Positions 43,028 to 51,597 of a DNA stretch of 64,000 nt are shown here, piece after piece. A program made the position numbers and the translations under genes. Position 1 is the stretch's first letter, and the number at the start of each line of letters is the position of its first letter. This DNA is from Scandinavium goeteborgense (lineage in GTDB: Bacteria > Pseudomonadota > Gammaproteobacteria > Enterobacterales > Enterobacteriaceae). The DNA lies in the NCBI RefSeq assembly GCF_003935895.2, contig NZ_CP054058.1, forward strand, positions 744,001 through 808,000, given 5' to 3'. The notes beneath the pieces were generated by a model. It ran no database searches, was not told the origin of the DNA, and saw only the letters and a list, made by a program, of their open reading frames with translations.

Positions 43028-43579
43028 TTACACGGCGCGGGCAAACTGGAAGAGCGCGTCCCGAGCCGGAGTGTGGGCAAATTGCCGTCCCATCCACGGA
43101 CTGAACAGGAACGGAGCGGCTTCGATAGCCTGGCGTAAATCATTCAGGCTCAGCCAGCGATACTCCATCACTTCATCACTGTTGAGCATTAGCTCGTTAG
43201 TCATCCGAGCGGCAAACACCGGACACACCTCATGCTCAACGATGCCGGAGCTGTCGATTTCCCGGTAGCGGAACGTCGGATAGACGGGTGTGATGTCCTT
43301 AACCTCGGCGCCCACTTCATAGCGGCAGCGTCGAATAAGCGCCTCTTCTGCGGTTTCATTGAGTTGGGGATGCCCGCAGACCGAACTCGTCCAGACGCCT
43401 GGCCAGGCTTTTTTGCTGAGCGCACGCCGGGTTAGCAGCAGCTCACCTTTTGCGTTGAACAACCAGCAGGAAAAAGCCAGATGCAGCGGCGTGGCGGTAT
43501 TATGGGCGGCATACTTCTCCTGGGTGCCAATAGCTGCTCCTTGCTCATCGAGTAAAATGACGTGCTCTTGCCTGCTCAT
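43028..43579 (-). CDS. idi: Isopentenyl-diphosphate delta-isomerase, type I
   Basis: A 183-residue Nudix-fold enzyme that interconverts isopentenyl and dimethylallyl diphosphate. The catalytic Cys lies in SVCGHPQ and the active-site glutamate in [12 protein letters not shown] chose ATG 43579, preceded by GGAG at six bases; the frame is open five codons further. It matches E. coli Idi in length but is diverged, as is usual for this gene. Confidence 0.92.
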   Translation of the reverse strand: MSRQEHVILLDEQGAAIGTQEKYAAHNTATPLHLAFSCWLFNAKGELLLTRRALSKKAWPGVWTSSVCGHPQLNETAEEALIRRCRYEVGAEVKDITPVYPTFRYREIDSSGIVEHEVCPVFAARMTNELMLNSDEVMEYRWLSLNDLRQAIEAAPFLFSPWMGRQFAHTPARDALFQFARAV

Positions 43580-43812
43580 CGCTTCTCCGGACACAATATC
43601 TCAGTCAGATGACCGGGCTTTATTATACGACAATCTTTCTCAGGCTGAATGCCCAGGGTGCTAAAGGGAATGGGTTTCGGACGGGATGGCTATTTTTGCC
43701 AAAGGGTCGTTCATCAAAAAACATCCTAAACATTGGCATACGAGCCATGACTGGTATCATATGCCATCCATTTTTTCGACACCGAGGATTCGCTTTGAGA
43801 GCAGGACGCCTG

Positions 43813-44532
43813 ATGAAACACCCATTACGCCTTTTTCTGTGCCTGTTTATCGGACTGATTCTGGCTGGCTGTTCCGGCAGTAAATCAGGCTCCGACGGCA
43901 GTTACAGCGGCTCCGTGTACACCGTAAAACGCGGCGATACGCTGTCAAAAATCTCTCGTATGACCGGCACCAGCGTCAGCAGCCTCGCGCGCATGAATGG
44001 CATTTCACCGCCGTATACCATCGAAATAGGGCAGCGACTGAAGGTGAGCGGCAGCTCGGGATCGAAAAAATCATCCCACAGCCGGACGGCAAAAGTGACC
44101 CCATCTTCCGCCGTGCCGCAGTCTTCCTGGCCACCGGTAGGGCAACGCTGCTGGCGCTGGCCGACCACCGGCAAAGTGGTGATGCGCTATTCCACCGCTG
44201 ATGGCGGCAATAAAGGGATTGATATCGCCGGTTCGCGCGGCCAGCCGATTTACGCATCCGGCGCGGGCAAAGTGGTATACGTCGGGAATCAGCTGCGCGG
44301 GTATGGCAATCTGATCATGATTAAGCACAATGATGATTACATCACCGCGTATGCGCACAACGACAAAATGATGGTCAACAACGGACAGTCGGTGAAAATC
44401 GGCCAGCAGATTGCCACCATGGGCAACAGCGATGCCGATTCTGTGAAGCTGCATTTCCAGATTCGCTACCGCGCCACCGCTATCGATCCGCTGCGTTATT
44501 TGCCGCCGCAGGGCAGCAAACCGAAATGCTAA
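43813..44532 (+). CDS. actS: LysM/M23 lipoprotein, amidase activator ActS (YgeR)
   Basis: A 239-residue outer-membrane lipoprotein. A lipoprotein signal with lipobox LAGC (Cys20) is followed by a LysM domain (YTVKRGDTLSKIS) and a C-terminal M23/LytM domain. The LytM domain appears to lack the full set of zinc ligands, as in E. coli ActS, which activates the amidase AmiC. ATG 43813 has AGGA at a good distance; a TTG six codons upstream is possible. Confidence 0.92.
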   Translation: MKHPLRLFLCLFIGLILAGCSGSKSGSDGSYSGSVYTVKRGDTLSKISRMTGTSVSSLARMNGISPPYTIEIGQRLKVSGSSGSKKSSHSRTAKVTPSSAVPQSSWPPVGQRCWRWPTTGKVVMRYSTADGGNKGIDIAGSRGQPIYASGAGKVVYVGNQLRGYGNLIMIKHNDDYITAYAHNDKMMVNNGQSVKIGQQIATMGNSDADSVKLHFQIRYRATAIDPLRYLPPQGSKPKC

Positions 44533-44567
44533 GCGGTTATTTTATCGCCACTTAATTGCAGAAAGGC

Positions 44568-44595
44568 TTGTCAGTGAAGGCGTTAAGTCTATAAT
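44568..44595 (+). promoter_or_regulatory. Sigma-70 promoter of glyU
   Basis: TTGTCA - 16 bases - TATAAT, followed by GCC, a GC-rich discriminator typical of stringently controlled tRNA promoters. It lies 30 bases before the tRNA. Confidence 0.75.
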
Positions 44596-44625
44596 GCCTT
44601 CACCCCTTTTACGGGCGCGTCTTTC

Positions 44626-44699
44626 GCGGGTGTAGTTCAATGGTAGAACGGTAGCTTCCCAAGCTGCATACGAGGGTTCGATTCCCTTCACCCGCTCCA
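44626..44699 (+). tRNA. glyU: tRNA-Gly(CCC)
   Basis: A 74-base tRNA with the CCA end encoded. Acceptor arms GCGGGTG and CACCCGC pair; the T arm has GTTCGAT; the anticodon CCC lies at 44658-44660. It reads the GGG codon. The position after actS matches glyU of E. coli. Accessory genes follow it, though I found no integrase and no repeat of its 3' end. Confidence 0.97.
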
Positions 44700-44898
44700 G
44701 TTTCACTTCTTTTAACGCCTCCCAAAGTCTACAAATCCAGTATCTGTGAGCCTTCCCGCATATTTTAGTGTGTTTTATGGTCTGCCGGGGTCTACCGGAA
44801 TCTGGCACTTGAGTTCTCTAATCTTCAGGTATTTTGTGAAAACTGCAATTCAGGATAATCAATTACTGATGAAACGGATTGGCGGTAGGATATAGAGA

Positions 44899-44926
44899 AA
44901 CGCGCCACAGTCGCTGTACGCGCGTT
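44899..44926 (-). terminator. Possible terminator of the hcp-tlde1-tldi1 module
   Basis: Stem AACGCGC-C-ACAG / CTGT-A-CGCGCGTT with a TCG loop, followed on the minus strand by TTTCTC. It lies just after the last gene of the module. The rest of the 247-bp gap after glyU shows no gene I can support. Confidence 0.5.
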
Positions 44927-44946
44927 TTAGAATGAGTCAGTGAATG

Positions 44947-45378
44947 TCAAAACTCCCGCGAGACTGTCAAATAACCATTATGGCGGACTGAACATTCATC
45001 ATCGTTCAGCAGTGCAGAGGCGATGAAAATATCCTGCTTGCCGTCTGTGCTGGTGTATGTGTAACGCGCTGTCAGATTCATAACATGATCATTATAATAA
45101 ATGCCGTAATAGTCGCTCTCCGATAATCCGTTACCGGCTGCGCTATCCGTCTTCGCCAACTGCCGTGCAAACACGTCAGAAACAGGCGTAATGCTCAATA
45201 CTTCCACCGTGGTTTTTCCACGGGCAACGGTAGCAGGAGTAATAATCAGGTCCCTTGTAAAGGCAGAGAAAAGCCCCTGCTCAATGAAGCGCCCAGGTGT
45301 TGCGCACTCACTACCGGGTTCAGCGGCGAATGCCAATGCAGGTGAAAATGCCAGGGACAGCAGAACCGCCCGGTTCAT
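44947..45378 (-). CDS. Probable Tlde1 immunity protein (Tldi1-like), periplasmic
   Basis: A 143-residue protein with a clear Sec signal peptide (MNRAVLLSLAFSPALAFAAE) and two cysteines (in SECATP and DDECSV) that could pair in the periplasm. It overlaps the Tlde1-like effector gene by 4 bases (ATGA), the usual arrangement for an effector and its immunity protein. In Salmonella the order hcp2-tlde1-tldi1 is known, and Tldi1 protects the periplasm against Tlde1. Sequence relatives are sometimes labelled Shiga toxin A subunit, which is not a helpful name. The function here is inferred from order and signal peptide. Confidence 0.7.
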   Translation of the reverse strand: MNRAVLLSLAFSPALAFAAEPGSECATPGRFIEQGLFSAFTRDLIITPATVARGKTTVEVLSITPVSDVFARQLAKTDSAAGNGLSESDYYGIYYNDHVMNLTARYTYTSTDGKQDIFIASALLNDDECSVRHNGYLTVSREF

Positions 45379-45743
45379 CGCACGACCTCAAGTTCAGAGC
45401 CTGTATCGTTTTTTACTAACAGACGCGTAGAAGAACTCATGATAATGCACCCTTCTGATGCGAATCCCGCAACACCAACACGCTTATCTCCATGCATACG
45501 GAATGTTTTCATATCACGTTCATACGCATTGCCGCTGATGTGTTTTAACGTAATGGTAAGCGGGCCTTTGCTGGTGCCGGAGTGCCCGATTTTCCATATG
45601 CCGCGCGGGATTGGCCCCATTCCGCGAACGTTCTCACGGTCTGGGTTATTTTTATTCGTCAGCGAACCTGAATAGCCGGTTTCAATTAACTTGCCATCGC
45701 GATAAAGTTCGCCGGTGCTTTGCTTATATAACCATTTAGCCAT
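45375..45743 (-). CDS. Tlde1-like T6SS effector (DUF2778, L,D-transpeptidase fold)
   Basis: A 122-residue protein starting MAKWLYKQSTGELYRDG. It has the DUF2778/Tlde1 pattern: a GPIPRG turn in the middle and the catalytic signature RMHGD...ASEGCI (His about 84, Cys about 98). Tlde1 effectors cut or exchange peptides in the peptidoglycan of rival bacteria. I chose ATG 45743, which has AAGGAG; the open frame 25 codons upstream reaches into hcp. No signal peptide is seen, as expected for a T6SS cargo. The upstream neighbour is hcp, 11 bp away, and the downstream one its probable immunity gene. Confidence 0.8.
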   Translation of the reverse strand: MAKWLYKQSTGELYRDGKLIETGYSGSLTNKNNPDRENVRGMGPIPRGIWKIGHSGTSKGPLTITLKHISGNAYERDMKTFRMHGDKRVGVAGFASEGCIIMSSSTRLLVKNDTGSELEVVR

Positions 45744-45754
45744 TTGTGATCTCC

Positions 45755-46246
45755 TTATGCGGTTTTGCGTTCTTTCCATCTGTCGGCGTGCTGTATGTTT
45801 CCATCCACATAATTCCATATGATTTTTTCATAACGCAGTCCTACATGTTCTATGTGTCCGTGTTTTTCAAAATCAGGATCTTTTGTATCGAACATTACCG
45901 GCACGACGTGGCAAACCTTTACGTTCTCTAGCTGTACGTTGAAATATTCTTGTTCGTAGCCGTTATCATTAATTCTGTAAAACCTGAACTCGGCCTTCTT
46001 TAAGGTGCGCCCCGTGGTTAATGCGCGATACAGGAGCGGGGAAGATGCATCAATCTCTTTTTCAAAGGTGTATGCTTCATGCTGGCGCGTTCCGGTGACA
46101 GCCCCGGTCATATCGTCAGTGGGGATAAATACATCATGCTGCATTCCCACCAGTTCAATACTTCCCTCTCTCCCTGTAACGTCTACTCCGCCCTTTAATA
46201 ACTTTCCTTCTTCCTCGTAAAGCCAAAGATAAACCGGTATAGCCAT
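45755..46246 (-). CDS. hcp: Hcp-family type VI secretion tube protein
   Basis: A 163-residue Hcp protein. It starts MAIPVYLWL and contains the family segments TGAVTGTRQHEAYTFEKEIDASSPLLYRALTTG and LRYEKIIWNY, as in enteroaggregative E. coli-type Hcp. Hcp forms hexameric rings that build the T6SS tube and chaperone small effectors. I chose ATG 46246, with GGAG seven bases upstream; an in-frame extension of 23 codons is AT-rich and unlikely. No other T6SS structural gene lies in the window, so this is an orphan hcp with cargo. The module is richer in AT than its neighbours. Confidence 0.88.
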   Translation of the reverse strand: MAIPVYLWLYEEEGKLLKGGVDVTGREGSIELVGMQHDVFIPTDDMTGAVTGTRQHEAYTFEKEIDASSPLLYRALTTGRTLKKAEFRFYRINDNGYEQEYFNVQLENVKVCHVVPVMFDTKDPDFEKHGHIEHVGLRYEKIIWNYVDGNIQHADRWKERKTA

Positions 46247-46392
46247 TATGAAACTCCATTTCTTTGAATTAACTGAATAAAAATACTCCTCTAAACAGTG
46301 ATTATTTGTAATCATTAATGTTCATCAATTAACAAAAATACACCCAAGATATTAATGAATAACAATAATTGAGCCAGTGATTGCAATTCTTG

Positions 46393-46485
46393 CCACTCGC
46401 TACGCCTGAAGTGTTAAACCAGAGCTGGTCATTTGATTTCATGCATGATGCTCTGATTTGTGGTCGTCGTTTTAGAACGTTCAAT
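46393..46485 (+). pseudogene. IS3-family (IS407-group) transposase orfB fragment
   Basis: About 31 in-frame codons read PLATPEVLNQSWSFDFMHDA and on to CGRRFRTFN, a piece of the DDE transposase of IS3/IS407-group elements just at its first catalytic Asp region (DFMHDAL). The similarity stops abruptly on both sides. It lies in the 426-bp gap between hcp and the amidase gene. Confidence 0.7.
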
Positions 46486-46564
46486 TGTAAGTATCCCTGC
46501 AAAACGAATCATTCACTTTTAGAGATCTTCCGACATACTGATTTTGTCACCTGTGGAGATCGCT

Positions 46565-46594
46565 ATGCGTAAGATCCGATTCACCGAGCACCAG
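46565..46594 (+). pseudogene. IS3-family orfA start fragment
   Basis: Ten codons MRKIRFTEHQ equal the start of orfA of IS407-group elements, with a plausible ribosome site (GTGGAG) upstream, then similarity stops. It lies after the orfB fragment, an order that a single intact element cannot give, so the gap holds remains of at least two insertions or a rearranged one. The rest of the gap (46595-46672) has no gene I can support. Confidence 0.55.
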
Positions 46595-46672
46595 ACAAAC
46601 CGATTAAAAATGGCGTTCCGGCCTATGTCATTGAGTCATACGTTGCGCAACAGCATAGTTCATCAGCTGGGC

Positions 46673-47986
46673 TCAATGAGTGTGGAGTACGCTTTCACAC
46701 GCCAGGGCCAGTGATAATAGAAAATGTTCATCTCGTGTTTTCGCCATAATCTCCATGCCAACGGGTAAACCATTTTTTACCATACCGCAGGGCAATGTTA
46801 GGGCAGGCAAACCGCTAATGGCTGCCAACTCGGGAGCACTGCCTGGAGGCATTTTTTCAAGGCTTATGGGTTGACGGTTAACGGTGGGGTAAACAAAGGC
46901 ATCAATACGATCCGCTTCTGCCGCATGGTTAATAGCCTGATATAAACTGCGCTGAAAGCGACGACCGTTAAGCCACTGTGGCGTTTTCAGGTGTTTCGTC
47001 TTTAGCATTTGTTCCAACAAGGGATAGAACTCGGCCAGGCATTCGCCGGAGGACATCAATGCCTGGAGAGTGGAGGGGCCGTTTTGCTGAAGCGCGAGCC
47101 AGCCATTTATAGCCACCTGAAACTCATAGAGGCTTAGACAATCCTGAGATTTTACTTCTGCCAAAATGGGCAGGTCTAATTCAATCAGCGTTGCGCCAGC
47201 CATCCGAAGTTTGTCCAGGGCAAGATGCCATACCGCACGCTGAGCCGTATCTTCGCCTTCCAGCGCGCTAATCACTCCCAAACGAACTGATTTTAGAGAA
47301 AGAGTTTCAGGCTCAACGGGTTGCTCGCCGTGCATAATGGCGTGTAAAAGTGCCGCATCTCTCACGCAATGGACCATCGGACCGACGGTATCTTTACTCA
47401 AGGAGAGCGGGGCCACTCCCTCCAGCATAGTTCGCCGATATGCGGGTCGTAATCCCACCAGGCCAGTATAACTACAGGGAATGCGAATCGAACCGCCGGT
47501 ATCTGTACCCAGCGCACCGTCAGCCATCCCAGCCGCGACGGCAGCGGCGCAACCGCCGCTCGATCCTCCCGCAGTCACCGATGGTTGTAAGGGGTTGCGC
47601 ACATCCCCACCCAGAGAACTGCGGGAGCGAATGTCAAAAGCAAACTCAGACATATTCGCTCTGGCGAGAATGATTGCCCCCGCGGCCCGCAGACGCTGAA
47701 TAACCGGTGCGTCGGATACCGCTCTTAATGACGTGAGTCCCTTGCAGCCAAGGGTTATCGGCCACGACGCGCAGGCAATATTATCCTTCACGATCACCGG
47801 TACACCCTGGAGCGATCCGGTAAGCGAGCCTCTGCGCCGTAGCTGATGGTATTGTTCAGCTATCGCCATCGCATCGGGATTAACGCCAAGAATGGCATTA
47901 AGGTGTTGATGATCGGCAATCGCCTGAAGTCGTCGGGCTACCTCTTCACGACAGTCGAGAGGGGGAATAAGTCTCATTGCATGCAT
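46673..47986 (-). CDS. Amidase (amidase signature family)
   Basis: A 437-residue amidase-signature enzyme that hydrolyses an amide bond to acid and ammonia. The Ser-cisSer-Lys triad is visible: Lys in VIVKDNI (about 68), the GGSSGG stretch (about 142-147) and the nucleophile Ser in DTGGSIRIP (about 166). ATG 47986 has AGGA; an ATG three codons later is also possible. It is the last gene of the LacI-led minus-strand operon, 56 bp after the first HisD-like gene, so it may act on a pathway intermediate or substrate. The substrate is unknown. Confidence 0.82.
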   Translation of the reverse strand: MHAMRLIPPLDCREEVARRLQAIADHQHLNAILGVNPDAMAIAEQYHQLRRRGSLTGSLQGVPVIVKDNIACASWPITLGCKGLTSLRAVSDAPVIQRLRAAGAIILARANMSEFAFDIRSRSSLGGDVRNPLQPSVTAGGSSGGCAAAVAAGMADGALGTDTGGSIRIPCSYTGLVGLRPAYRRTMLEGVAPLSLSKDTVGPMVHCVRDAALLHAIMHGEQPVEPETLSLKSVRLGVISALEGEDTAQRAVWHLALDKLRMAGATLIELDLPILAEVKSQDCLSLYEFQVAINGWLALQQNGPSTLQALMSSGECLAEFYPLLEQMLKTKHLKTPQWLNGRRFQRSLYQAINHAAEADRIDAFVYPTVNRQPISLEKMPPGSAPELAAISGLPALTLPCGMVKNGLPVGMEIMAKTRDEHFLLSLALACESVLHTH

Positions 47987-48042
47987 AAGGGAGTCCTGAC
48001 GAAAAAAATCGGCAGGCCCTTCAGCCTGCCTCTGATACCTGC

Positions 48043-49356
48043 TTAATCGCGCATGCCTGCCGTAATGGCATCAATATCCTGCGGATGCAGGCGGATCTCA
48101 GCAGCTCGACGGTGACCCTGCATGCCCTCGGTGCGGCTTTGACGAATGGCCGGTTCCGCGATCGTCGGGATTCCCTCCGCATCAATCCATTGATGGGTGC
48201 AGATTTTGACATAAGCTCCGACCCACAGTCCGCCCGTATAACGCGCCGCCGCCATTGTTGGCAGGGTGTGGTTCGTGCCGCAGCATTTATCCGAGAAGAC
48301 AACGCTGGCATTCTGCCCAATAAACAGCGAACCATAATTGCGGATTTTCGCCGCAGTAGCGTGCGGATCGCGGGTGTGAACCTGCAAATGTTCAGTTGCT
48401 ATATAGTCGGCAAAACTGATCAGTTGTTCTTCCGTGTCGCAGACAACGATCTCCCCCTGGCGTCGCCATGCTTCTCCCGCCGTCGCCGAGGTGGGTAAGT
48501 TGCCCAATTGACGCTCAATTTCCGCAAGGGTACGGGTAGCAATATCCTGACTTGTGGTAGCCAGACCGACACGGGTATGAATGTCATGTTCCGCCTGCGC
48601 CAGCAGATCGGCAGCCAGAATACGAGGATCGGCGCTTTCATCCGCTACGGTAAAGATCTCGCTCGGTCCAGCCAGTGCATCGATACCCACTTTACCAAAG
48701 ACCTGACGCTTAGCCTCGTTCACCCAGGCGTTGCCAGGGCCAACGATTTTATCAACCGCCGGAATACTGTCTGTACCCCACGCCATGGCGGCGATGGCCT
48801 GTGCCCCGCCGACTTTAAAAATGCGGTGCGCCCCCGCCAGGTGGCAAACGGCGATCATCGCCGGGTGAGCGCCAGGTGGCAGGCAGGCGATAATCTGCTC
48901 GCAGCCGGCAACGGTGGCGGGAACAATCGACATCACTGGCGCGGAAAGGATAGGGTAGCGGCCTCCCGGCACATAGCAGCCCACAGTGTGTATCGGAATG
49001 ATGCGATGCCCAAGGTGCACACCCGGAAGCGTCTCCACTTCCAAAGGCAATATGGTGGCCAGTTGGGCTTGGGCGAAGCGGCGCACCTGCGAAATGGCAA
49101 ATTCGCTGTCACGGCGGGTCTGTGGATCTATTGCGGCCAGCGCCTGTTCAATTTCCTCGGCAGAGACTTCAAACTGTTCCGGTACCACCTTGTCAAACTT
49201 CTCTGAATAGTCCCGCAAAGCCGCGTCACCATCCTGTTTGACGCGGGCAATAATGGAACCGACAGTATCGGTCACAGAGCGTTCGGCGTTCTCATCCTGG
49301 CCTTGTGGGCGCTTGATCCAGCGCACCTGATTCACGATTGTTGCAGCAGACATCAT
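48043..49356 (-). CDS. Histidinol-dehydrogenase-family enzyme, copy 1
   Basis: A 437-residue NAD- and zinc-dependent dehydrogenase. The family's key residues are kept: zinc ligands Gln254, His257, Asp356 and His415, and the catalytic Glu322-His323 pair. The context is catabolic, not the his operon. The C-terminal [10 protein letters not shown] stretch recalls the sulfopropanediol dehydrogenase HpsN branch rather than biosynthetic HisD. Members of this branch oxidise an alcohol to an acid in two NAD-linked steps. The ATG overlaps the stop of the preceding NTF2-fold gene (ATGA); a second ATG follows at once. Substrate unknown. Confidence 0.82.
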   Translation of the reverse strand: MMSAATIVNQVRWIKRPQGQDENAERSVTDTVGSIIARVKQDGDAALRDYSEKFDKVVPEQFEVSAEEIEQALAAIDPQTRRDSEFAISQVRRFAQAQLATILPLEVETLPGVHLGHRIIPIHTVGCYVPGGRYPILSAPVMSIVPATVAGCEQIIACLPPGAHPAMIAVCHLAGAHRIFKVGGAQAIAAMAWGTDSIPAVDKIVGPGNAWVNEAKRQVFGKVGIDALAGPSEIFTVADESADPRILAADLLAQAEHDIHTRVGLATTSQDIATRTLAEIERQLGNLPTSATAGEAWRRQGEIVVCDTEEQLISFADYIATEHLQVHTRDPHATAAKIRNYGSLFIGQNASVVFSDKCCGTNHTLPTMAAARYTGGLWVGAYVKICTHQWIDAEGIPTIAEPAIRQSRTEGMQGHRRAAEIRLHPQDIDAITAGMRD

Positions 49357-50495
49357 GCGTTCTCCATCTGACCCAGTTTGATTTGTGCCAGCAAGGCCAG
49401 GTGATCGTAAACCACCCACTCGTCGACAATTTTACCGTTTACAATGTGATAATGTGACATCCCCATCACGAACAGACGCTCCCCGGTCGGCTTGCCCAGC
49501 TCGCCATAGCCGAGGTGATGGCCTTCCATGATCCAGCGGATCGCCACTTTGACGCCGCCCTCATCGCAAGGGTTAGAGCAAATGTGCTGTGGCAGCCACG
49601 CGCCGTCAGGAATCATGCCAATCAGCGCCAGCGTCTGATGTGTTACTGACGCCACGCCGTACAGTTCTTTCATCAGCGGGCCGTGGTACTGCACGTTAGG
49701 CGCGTACACTTCTTTGATTTTTCCCAGCATCCGACGATTATAAATTTCATGCATCCAACGCAGACACTGCTCTTCAGTATCGGTATGGGCGATGGAGACA
49801 TCACACGCCACCTCAGGCGGATATTGGCCAAGCATGCGGCCGTTTTCACCGATATCGGTGACGCGGAAGCCCTTATCAAATTGCTCTTTCGCCATGTTCC
49901 AGGCGATTTCATCGGTATTCAGCCCCAGCTGTTTCATCATCGCCATGTTGTCACTGACTACCCACTCGCGATAAATCTTGTTCTCGTGGATCATGCAGTC
50001 TGCCACGGTGCGGGTGACGAAGGTGCGATTGGTAGGTTGGCCAAGATGGCTGAACTGTGTATGGCGCCCTGTGCCGGTCACCAGATGAGAGGTATAGAAC
50101 CCGTCGACATCATTGCCGTTCCAGATAACCTGGGTCGCCATGCCACGTCGCTCGGGGAAGGCGACCAGCCGTTTCAACGTGTCCTGCACGACCTCTTCAC
50201 GGGTATACAGCGTGCCTAATGCGTTATATAGCACGCAGTTGTGCGTATAGTGGGTGTAAATTAAACCGACATCGCGTTCATCCCATATTTTATGGGTGCA
50301 GCGAACGATATAGTCGACAATATCCGTATAGCACTCGTCAAAGCCGCGCAATGATTGAGCCCGCGGGCGTTTCTCCGGCACTAAATCGATAAAGTCACGG
50401 CGTTCAATCTGTAATACCGGTTCGTCACGCTGAATTTTATTGCTGTTTTTTTCGGGTACTGCTGGAGCTTTATTGGTTGCTTCAGTTGAAGACAT
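49353..50495 (-). CDS. Double NTF2-fold (SnoaL-like) protein, copy 1
   Basis: A 380-residue cytoplasmic protein with no signal peptide. It seems to hold two SnoaL/NTF2-like domains: the first around residues 55-200 (IVRCTHKIWDERDVGLIYTHYT) and the second around 240-375 (WMHEIYNRRMLGKIKEVYAPN, ending in VDEWVVYDHLALLAQI). This fold occurs in cyclases, isomerases, hydrolases and dioxygenase subunits, so the exact role is open. AGGAGG-like sequence lies before the ATG. It overlaps the HisD-like gene downstream. Confidence 0.65.
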   Translation of the reverse strand: MSSTEATNKAPAVPEKNSNKIQRDEPVLQIERRDFIDLVPEKRPRAQSLRGFDECYTDIVDYIVRCTHKIWDERDVGLIYTHYTHNCVLYNALGTLYTREEVVQDTLKRLVAFPERRGMATQVIWNGNDVDGFYTSHLVTGTGRHTQFSHLGQPTNRTFVTRTVADCMIHENKIYREWVVSDNMAMMKQLGLNTDEIAWNMAKEQFDKGFRVTDIGENGRMLGQYPPEVACDVSIAHTDTEEQCLRWMHEIYNRRMLGKIKEVYAPNVQYHGPLMKELYGVASVTHQTLALIGMIPDGAWLPQHICSNPCDEGGVKVAIRWIMEGHHLGYGELGKPTGERLFVMGMSHYHIVNGKIVDEWVVYDHLALLAQIKLGQMENA

Positions 50496-50572
50496 AGGAC
50501 CTCCTGCATTGATGTTCAGATAGATTCAGACAATACGATCCCGCACTCATAAAAAATGAATGAGAGGAAAAC

Positions 50573-50594
50573 GCCGCAATATTTATTTTGCGGC
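50573..50594 (-). terminator. Hairpin between the two NTF2-fold genes
   Basis: On the minus strand GCCGCAA...TTGCGGC forms a 7-bp stem with an AT-rich loop, followed by GTTTTCC. In the 127-bp gap it could partly stop transcription or protect mRNA ends. Confidence 0.4.
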
Positions 50595-50622
50595 TGAGAG
50601 TGAGGCTAGCGTTATTTCATGT

Positions 50623-51597
50623 TTATTGACTGACGATTTGCGACCAAATAGCTAATTCATCAATCCCTAAATATTCTCGAATAATTAATCCATCACGTAA
50701 TTCAATTTGGCTAATGCCAGTAATTGAAATCGGTTTACGGGTCGGTGCGCCAAATTTTCCGAATCCGTCATGCCAGGTTAATAATGACCAGCGCATGGAA
50801 ATGCGCACCGGTTCATTGGCATCTTTGCGCACAATCAGATGGTGCAGTTGAGTTTCGCTGTCGGCAAACGAAGCGCGATAGCCTGCCAGTAAAGCGCTGA
50901 TTTCAGCTTCGCCGATGCCGACACAGTGACCCGGTGCGAACAACGTTGCCGCCGGATGATATAACCCGGGAACCGTGCCACTGTTGCCCCCAGCCCACAT
51001 GGTCAGATAGCGCTCGATAACGCCCGCGATCGGGCCATCAACGTCATCACCTTCTGGCCCACCGGCCCAGCGGGCATCAAGAACTTCCGCCGTCGTGTTC
51101 TCCAGCCCCAGTTGCTCCCGCGCGCAGCTCAGGCTTAGGGCAAATTCGCGCATATCCAGACCGAGCTGAGCGACGATGGCGGTGCGATCCTGCAACAGCC
51201 ACTCCTGGCGCACCGCGCCATCGGCACAAATGCGATCTGCCCAAGTACGTACCCATATACTCTTGCCAGTGGGTGCGCCGAAGAAACCTTCCCCCTGATG
51301 GCGTATCGATGCCATCGTGCGCTGGGAGGCATAGAATTCCCCGCCAGGGGATTCGGTGCAGAGAATGTCTTCTGTCAGCACGCTGCGCTGGGGGAAGCTG
51401 TACATCGCCTCCAGCGTGTGGCGCATAAACTGTGACAGGTCGGTTAGCTGTTTTTCCGGCGTGATAAATACCACCGGCGTACCGTAGAAATCGGCCAACT
51501 GGCCGATATCTTTTTGCTCCCAAACGACGTGCGTCAGCGTCAGAATAAACTGCTGGATAGAGTCGAACTGGGGGCTGAAACCAGGCAATCTGCTCAT
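50623..51597 (-). CDS. Double NTF2-fold (SnoaL-like) protein, copy 2
   Basis: A 324-residue protein that shares architecture with the 380-residue neighbour: N-terminal VVWEQKDIGQLADFYG matches IWDERDVGLIYTHYT there, and the C-terminal parts share ITGISQIELRDGLIIREYLGIDELAIWSQI versus MGMSHYHIVNGKIVDEWVVYDHLALLAQI. Two NTF2-like domains are likely. Its ATG overlaps the stop of the lacI gene (ATGA). The two copies may be subunits of one complex. Function unknown. Confidence 0.65.
   Translation of the reverse strand: MSRLPGFSPQFDSIQQFILTLTHVVWEQKDIGQLADFYGTPVVFITPEKQLTDLSQFMRHTLEAMYSFPQRSVLTEDILCTESPGGEFYASQRTMASIRHQGEGFFGAPTGKSIWVRTWADRICADGAVRQEWLLQDRTAIVAQLGLDMREFALSLSCAREQLGLENTTAEVLDARWAGGPEGDDVDGPIAGVIERYLTMWAGGNSGTVPGLYHPAATLFAPGHCVGIGEAEISALLAGYRASFADSETQLHHLIVRKDANEPVRISMRWSLLTWHDGFGKFGAPTRKPISITGISQIELRDGLIIREYLGIDELAIWSQIVSQ

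Noticed and set aside
44542-44808. 88-codon minus-strand frame across the tRNA-Gly gene
   Set aside because: It is the antisense of tRNA-Gly and its promoter; the frame contains ERVKGIEPSYAAWEATVLPL, a well-known false translation of tRNA genes.
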